Positions 5,707-9,142 of a stretch of 9,142 nucleotides of DNA are shown here, piece after piece. Source of the DNA: Deltaproteobacteria bacterium UBA4427. Its GTDB lineage: Bacteria; Myxococcota_A; UBA9160; UBA4427. The position numbers and the translations under genes were made by a program. The stretch is taken from contig DGPZ01000059.1 in assembly GCA_002390675.1 (NCBI GenBank), positions 21,137 through 30,278 of the forward strand. Direction: 5' to 3'. The notes beneath the pieces are model-generated. The model made no database searches. It saw only the letters and a program-made list of their open reading frames with translations, and was not told the origin of the DNA. Position 1 is the first letter of the stretch. The number at the start of each line of letters is the position of its first letter.

Positions 5707-6372
5707 CTATTCGATCGTGGTCTCCGCCCAGAGGGCCCGGTAGAGACCGACGGCGAGTAGTGCGCCTGTGATCGGGGCCGCCCAATACAGCCAGAGCGTA
5801 CTCAGATCGCCGGAAACGAGGGCTGGCCCAAGCGAGCGGGCGGGGTTCATCGATGCGCCAGTGAGCGGCCCGCCGAAGAGCGCGCACAACATGACGGCTC
5901 CGCCGATCGTGAGGCCAGAGAAGAACGCGGTGAGGCGATGACCGACTGCGCAGGCCAGAATGACGAGCATCAATAGCGTCGTCAGGAACACTTCCATCAC
6001 GAAGGCTGGAGCCGCCGCACCGATCGGAAGTGTTTGTCCGAGCGTAGGCGTCGTGGGGTACATCCATAGGAGAAGTCCACTCGCGGCAATCGCGCCGACA
6101 CACTGGCTTAGAATATACGGTACGACCTCTCGCCCTTCGAACTCACGTGCGACCCAGAATGCAACCGTGACCGCCGGGTTGATATGCGCGCCCGAAATGG
6201 GCCCGAAAGCCACAACCATCATCATGACGATCGCGCCGAACACGATCGAAATCCCAACTTGGGTTACGGCTCCGCCACTCAGCGCGTCGGCAACCACGGC
6301 CCCGGTTCCAGCGAAGACCAAGGCAAAGGTGCCGAGGCTCTCCGCTACATAACACCGTACGCGCTCGTTCAT
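5707..6372 (-). CDS. MIP/aquaporin family channel, NIP/AqpN-like filter
   Basis: A 221-residue inner-membrane channel with six hydrophobic spans and both half-helix signatures, SGAHINPAVT (NPA at 65-67) and TGASMNPARS (NPA at 176-178). The buried glutamates E11 and E127 are present. By spacing from the NPA motifs, the aromatic/arginine filter reads F45, A164, A173 and R179. E. coli AqpZ has F, H, T and R, so the water-channel His and Thr are replaced by Ala. The GGPLTGASMNPARSLGPA stretch resembles NIP-like bacterial channels (AqpN group), several of which pass small uncharged solutes such as glycerol or metalloid acids; the solute here is not proven. The ATG (6372) overlaps the half-VOC stop as ATGA and has its own GAGGGGG site. 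It is the last gene of the overlapped cassette. Confidence 0.93.
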   Translation of the reverse strand: MNERVRCYVAESLGTFALVFAGTGAVVADALSGGAVTQVGISIVFGAIVMMMVVAFGPISGAHINPAVTVAFWVAREFEGREVVPYILSQCVGAIAASGLLLWMYPTTPTLGQTLPIGAAAPAFVMEVFLTTLLMLVILACAVGHRLTAFFSGLTIGGAVMLCALFGGPLTGASMNPARSLGPALVSGDLSTLWLYWAAPITGALLAVGLYRALWAETTIE

Positions 6373-6605
6373 TCGCCACCCCCTCGCTCATTGGGTGGCA
6401 CGACAGGCCCCCCGACCGGAGAGAAATAGATCTCCGTCGTGCCGTTGTAGACCGATCCGAAATCCTCGTTATCGATCCACGAATTCTTAAAATCCAAAAC
6501 GTCGCGGCAGTAGGCCAGCGCCTCACACACATTGTGCACGAAAAGCTGCGACATCAGGAATTGCCAAACATCGGCCGTTCCATCTGGCGCTCTCGTATCA
6601 CTCAT
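6369..6605 (-). CDS. Half-length VOC (glyoxalase/bleomycin-resistance fold) protein
   Basis: A 78-residue protein. Residues 18-62 fit one beta-alpha-beta-beta-beta VOC module: strand SQLFVHNV, helix EALAYCRDVLDF, strand KNSWIDNEDFGSVYN and strand GTTEIYFSPV. A normal VOC domain has two such modules in about 115-130 residues; here the second is absent, replaced by a short GGPVVPPNERGGGE tail. A metal-binding His is possible at H24, but the paired ligands of the second module are missing. The start at 6605 has a near-perfect AGGAGGT site 5 nt upstream, and a longer frame from 6680 is unlikely. It overlaps the gene before it by 8 nt and the aquaporin by 4 nt. It may be a minimal subunit that pairs with another copy, or a degraded VOC kept for coupling. 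Confidence 0.7.
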   Translation of the reverse strand: MSDTRAPDGTADVWQFLMSQLFVHNVCEALAYCRDVLDFKNSWIDNEDFGSVYNGTTEIYFSPVGGPVVPPNERGGGE

Positions 6606-7335
6606 ACCGCACCTCCTCCACGCCAGGCGTCGAAGTATTCGGCGGCAAGGCACTCTGCATCCAGCCAAAAGATTTCTCAAAGCACGCTCGCCGCACCGAC
6701 CGAATCGTTTCCGGCGTGCGACGAATATATTCTTCCGCGCGCAATCGCGCTTCCCCGGTAAGCCCTTTCAAATGCTCAACAAGTTCTTCCGTCGTGGGCC
6801 AGCCGAAATCGCCATTAGGCCGCCGTGCCGGCAGCGCTGTCCAGACTACGGCATCAATAGACTGCTCCTCTAGCCATCTCTGGATCTCTCGACGGGTCTC
6901 GGGAACGGCGAAGCCTCCACTCTCTGTTTTACCTTGAAGAAAGAGGCTTCTTCGTGCAAACGCCACCCATTCTGACCATCGCGCGGGCGCAATTCGTTCA
7001 CGCTGTCCTAAGCCGGAGACAGCTTCGTCGATCGTCTTCGACGTGAGCTCGCACCAATACGTTTGCATCGGCGCCGCTTCGGGATCGATCACTAACGTGA
7101 CCCGGCCATCCTTTGCGACCCGAGAGAATTCAATCGGCAACATTGGCCCGTCGTCGCGAAAGGGCGCCGCCATGGGAAGCGAGCGCGGGTCCCACAGCAG
7201 GGAGCCCCAGCCTATACACGCGATCCGCGGCGCATTCGCAGGCCTTTGCAATGGCGTCTCGCCAGACGCTTCGCTGGAAGTCGCCTGGAACTCTCCATCG
7301 GAAATCGCTCGAGATTCTCCCTCAGAGACCGTCAC
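6598..7335 (-). CDS. Uncharacterised protein, possibly gamma-glutamylcyclotransferase-like fold
   Basis: A 245-residue protein with a low-complexity 35-residue leader. A core starts at RIACIGWGSLLWDPRSLP (about 37-54) and continues with LPIEFSRVAKDGRVTLVIDP (about 66-85) and TYWCEL. A later IDAVVWTALP strand (about 160-169) is followed by a helix-rich C-terminus ending YIRRTPETIRSVRR and FGW. The GWGSLLWD motif and the strand pattern recall the YGSL loop of gamma-glutamylcyclotransferase/AIG2-like folds. This is a fold-level resemblance only, and I cannot point to a catalytic Glu with confidence. The start is a GTG at 7335 overlapping the sulfotransferase stop as GTGA, with AGG close upstream. 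It is coupled to both neighbours, so it probably serves the same process. Confidence 0.75.
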   Translation of the reverse strand: MTVSEGESRAISDGEFQATSSEASGETPLQRPANAPRIACIGWGSLLWDPRSLPMAAPFRDDGPMLPIEFSRVAKDGRVTLVIDPEAAPMQTYWCELTSKTIDEAVSGLGQRERIAPARWSEWVAFARRSLFLQGKTESGGFAVPETRREIQRWLEEQSIDAVVWTALPARRPNGDFGWPTTEELVEHLKGLTGEARLRAEEYIRRTPETIRSVRRACFEKSFGWMQSALPPNTSTPGVEEVRYE

Positions 7336-8273
7336 TCGCCTGTCGCGGCGGGTCCCAGCGCAGGCGGCGCGTCGTAGCCGAAGGCCGCCGAGAGCTCCTT
7401 CGCCACATACTCGTCGATCTGCGCCGTTTCCTTCTCATCGAAGTAGTCCTTGTACCCGCCGACTTTTGCACGTCGCACCTTGTAGGTATTCGGATCTCCC
7501 TTTTTGCCAGGCTTCATGCGATTGCCCGCGAGCCAGAACACGCTCTTCTCTTCGAGCTTCCGCATATTCTCGACACTTGAGTACTCAACGGCGCCAGCGA
7601 CGGCCTCGCCTTTCGCCGGCGTGTCATTGATGAATTCCATCACCTGCGTCAGAACGGCACCCGGATCTTTACGCATGTCTTCGTAGCGAATAATCAACAG
7701 ATTTTGGACGCGCTCGGATTCGCGATCCCACAGGTTTAAGTAGTCGATGATCCCGGGTAGACCGACGTTCTCGTCCATCACAAAATCGTATGCCGGCACG
7801 TCGGCACCATGCGGCGGGTAATTGTTAAGCTTCTTTTTTGCGGGTCGCATCCTGTGTTGCCACTGGAAATACTGAGACACTGCTATGTCCTTGGGATTGC
7901 GGACGAGCAGCACGACCTTTTTGCCATAGAACGACGCTTTCGAATCAAACTCGTCGGTGTAGTCCTTGATGTAGTTGTCATGAGTAAAGAAGATCTTCGG
8001 GATTTCGGGGTTTCGACGATGATAGTTTTCGAAACCGAGGAGCACGCCTTCAGGAATCGAGTACATGAGCTGGTAGTAGCGAGAGATCATCACGCGCAGC
8101 CACGTCCGCCCACTCTTGCCGAACGACACCACTGCGACGTCTGCACGCGAGAGACGACGCGCCTCTTCACGACCGCGAAGCCAGCGCTCGACCCGCACGC
8201 GACGGGCGTCGGGCAGCCAAAAGAGCAGTGCCATGACGACCTCGCGGGTCGCCTTCTTAAAAATCGAATCCAT
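7332..8273 (-). CDS. Sulfotransferase (PAPS-dependent, Sulfotransfer_1-like)
   Basis: From the ATG at 8273 (AAGGGTG site 8 nt upstream) the protein has 313 residues and the motifs of cytosolic-type sulfotransferases in order. These are the 5'-phosphosulfate loop SFGKSGRTWL (50-59), FFTHDN with a candidate catalytic His98, the 3'-phosphate motif VRNPKDIAVSQY (about 124-135), IRYEDMRKDP (about 195-204) and a C-terminal RRAKVGGYKDYF (about 267-278) that matches the RKG-x-x-G-D-W-K-N-x-F PAPS-binding segment. It would move sulfonate from PAPS to a hydroxyl or amine of a small molecule or lipid; the acceptor is unknown. No signal peptide is convincing, although residues 12-20 are hydrophobic. An upstream ATG at 8318 is less likely. 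It heads the four-gene overlapped cassette and is divergent from the LptF/LptG gene. Confidence 0.92.
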   Translation of the reverse strand: MDSIFKKATREVVMALLFWLPDARRVRVERWLRGREEARRLSRADVAVVSFGKSGRTWLRVMISRYYQLMYSIPEGVLLGFENYHRRNPEIPKIFFTHDNYIKDYTDEFDSKASFYGKKVVLLVRNPKDIAVSQYFQWQHRMRPAKKKLNNYPPHGADVPAYDFVMDENVGLPGIIDYLNLWDRESERVQNLLIIRYEDMRKDPGAVLTQVMEFINDTPAKGEAVAGAVEYSSVENMRKLEEKSVFWLAGNRMKPGKKGDPNTYKVRRAKVGGYKDYFDEKETAQIDEYVAKELSAAFGYDAPPALGPAATGE

Positions 8274-8447
8274 GCTTGAATCACCCTTCGGGCCGGGCGG
8301 CGACCGGAGAGGCCGCAATTTATCACAGCTCCCGGCGGAGACCTGTTTGTAAACGATGCGTTTTTACCCCAACTCTTGTGATTCCTTCGCAGGGTCTGGC
8401 CTCCCGGGCCTGCGAGGGCGAAACTCGCGGCCGGAGAGGACCCCCAC
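8274..8447. promoter_or_regulatory. Divergent intergenic region with a hairpin before the permease ribosome site
   Basis: The region separates the sulfotransferase from the permease. A 5-bp perfect stem (GCGAG at 8412-8416, CTCGC at 8424-8428) extends to 7 pairs with a wobble (8410-8430) and ends 2 nt before the permease Shine-Dalgarno (GGAGAGGA, 8433-8440). A GTTTGTAAAC near-palindrome lies just left of it, around 8345-8355. No promoter pair with good spacing was found for either gene, though promoters must exist here. Confidence 0.35.
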
Positions 8448-9142
8448 TTGAACCCGCCCGTCGCAGCCCAGCCCCGTCGCCCGCGTTCGAGTCGCAGACT
8501 CTCGCGCTATCTCATCTCGGAGATGGTGTTGCCGGCAATCTTTGCCATCGGCGCCTTTGGCATAGTCGTCTTGCTGACGGACCTCCTCGGCTACGCCGAC
8601 CTGATCGTGAACCGCGGCCTCGGCCCGGCAGAAGTCGCCGAGATCGCCGGCCTCCAACTCATCCCGACCCTCGCTCGCACGCTGCCCTTCGCCATCCTGG
8701 TCGGCTCACTCGTCGGCCTCGGACGTCTCTCCAGCGACCGCGAACTCCTGGCCCTGGAGACCAGCGGCTTCTCCGCACGCCAACTTGCACGACCTGGACT
8801 TTTCTTTGCGCTTGTAGCAACCGCCGCCTCAGTCCTCCTCACCGTCGTCATCTCCCCCGCCGCTCAGTTAGGTGTGCGCGACAAGATGATCAAACTCTCC
8901 GAAGAGAAACCGGGCTTGGCTCTTCGCGAAGGACTCGCCACGAGTCTCGGCGGCTGGCGGATCGAAGCCCGCGAAGTCGCCGATGAGGGCGCGCGCCTAG
9001 CAGGCGTATTGCTCTACATGCCGAATCTCGGAGAAACACTCTTCGCCCAGCGCGGCGCCGTACAAACCGACGACTACGGTACCAAGCGGCTCGTTCTCGA
9101 AGACGGTCTCGTTCTGTCGAACGGAGTCGATCGCGCTTCGCT
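8448..9142 (+). CDS. LptF/LptG family lipopolysaccharide-export permease, 5' part
   Basis: The frame is open to the window end (231 codons seen). After a basic, Pro/Arg-rich cytoplasmic leader comes LSRYLISEMVLPAIFAIGAF (about 18-37), the first membrane span of YjgP/YjgQ proteins. Two further spans follow at about 71-93 and 117-137, with LGRLSSDRELLALETSGFS (about 91-109) between them; this is the cytoplasmic coupling-helix signature that docks on the LptB ATPase. SPAAQ then leads into the periplasmic domain with DDYGTKRLVLEDG. LptF and LptG with LptB extract LPS from the inner membrane. Whether this is F or G cannot be told without the C-terminus and the next gene. The start is TTG at 8448, with an AGAGGA site at 7-nt spacing; the ATG at 8523 would cut off the RYLISE part of the first membrane helix. 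Confidence 0.88.
   Translation, partial: MNPPVAAQPRRPRSSRRLSRYLISEMVLPAIFAIGAFGIVVLLTDLLGYADLIVNRGLGPAEVAEIAGLQLIPTLARTLPFAILVGSLVGLGRLSSDRELLALETSGFSARQLARPGLFFALVATAASVLLTVVISPAAQLGVRDKMIKLSEEKPGLALREGLATSLGGWRIEAREVADEGARLAGVLLYMPNLGETLFAQRGAVQTDDYGTKRLVLEDGLVLSNGVDRAS

Noticed and set aside
6369..6680. Longer start (6680) for the half-VOC gene
   Set aside because: The added residues are Arg/Cys-rich, lie inside the preceding gene in another frame, and the ATG at 6605 has a near-perfect ribosome site.
8276..8986. 236-codon plus-strand frame overlapping the Lpt permease
   Set aside because: Arg/Pro-rich low-complexity product in another frame; the frame starting at 8448 gives recognisable LptF/LptG spans and coupling helix.
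1..9142. Mobile element, phage defence, CRISPR or tRNA
   Set aside because: No transposase, integrase, repeat-spacer pattern or cloverleaf was recognised by eye; gene content looks chromosomal.

Overview
The window looks like ordinary chromosome from a Gram-negative, moderately GC-rich bacterium. The Gram-negative call rests on an LptF/LptG-type lipopolysaccharide-export permease at the right edge. The mix of an F420-type luciferase-like oxidoreductase, a phosphotransferase-like protein, an NTF2-like protein and a TetR regulator would suit an uncultured deltaproteobacterial-type lineage, but that placement is inference. I saw no rRNA, tRNA, CRISPR array, transposase or phage gene.

Layout. 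Left edge: a 3'-truncated phosphotransferase (minus strand, 1-818) faces away from an LLM-class oxidoreductase (plus, 974-1837). From about 1908 to 8273 every well supported gene is on the minus strand. Listed here from left to right (transcription runs right to left), they are a 42-residue membrane microprotein, a SAM methyltransferase, a SnoaL/NTF2-like protein, a small zinc-ribbon-like protein, a DUF6968-like protein, a SelW/Rdx-family CxxC protein, a TetR regulator, an aquaporin, a half-length VOC protein, a GGCT-like protein of unknown function and a sulfotransferase. Right edge: an LptF/LptG permease (plus, 8448 onward) starts at a TTG codon and runs off the window.

Transcription units suggested by spacing. 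(a) sulfotransferase > GGCT-like > half-VOC > aquaporin (8273 to 5707): every junction overlaps, by 4, 8 and 4 nt, so these four are very probably co-translated. TetR follows after 150 nt. (b) SelW-like > DUF6968-like, with a 4-nt overlap. (c) SnoaL-like > methyltransferase > microprotein, with gaps of 18 and 3 nt.

The least ordinary parts are the tightly overlapped four-gene cassette, whose VOC member holds only one of the two usual half-domains and whose aquaporin has a NIP-like rather than water-channel selectivity filter. Two unlisted small ORFs (1908-2036 minus and 4718-4846 plus) also stand out, because each abuts an inverted repeat placed between convergent gene ends.
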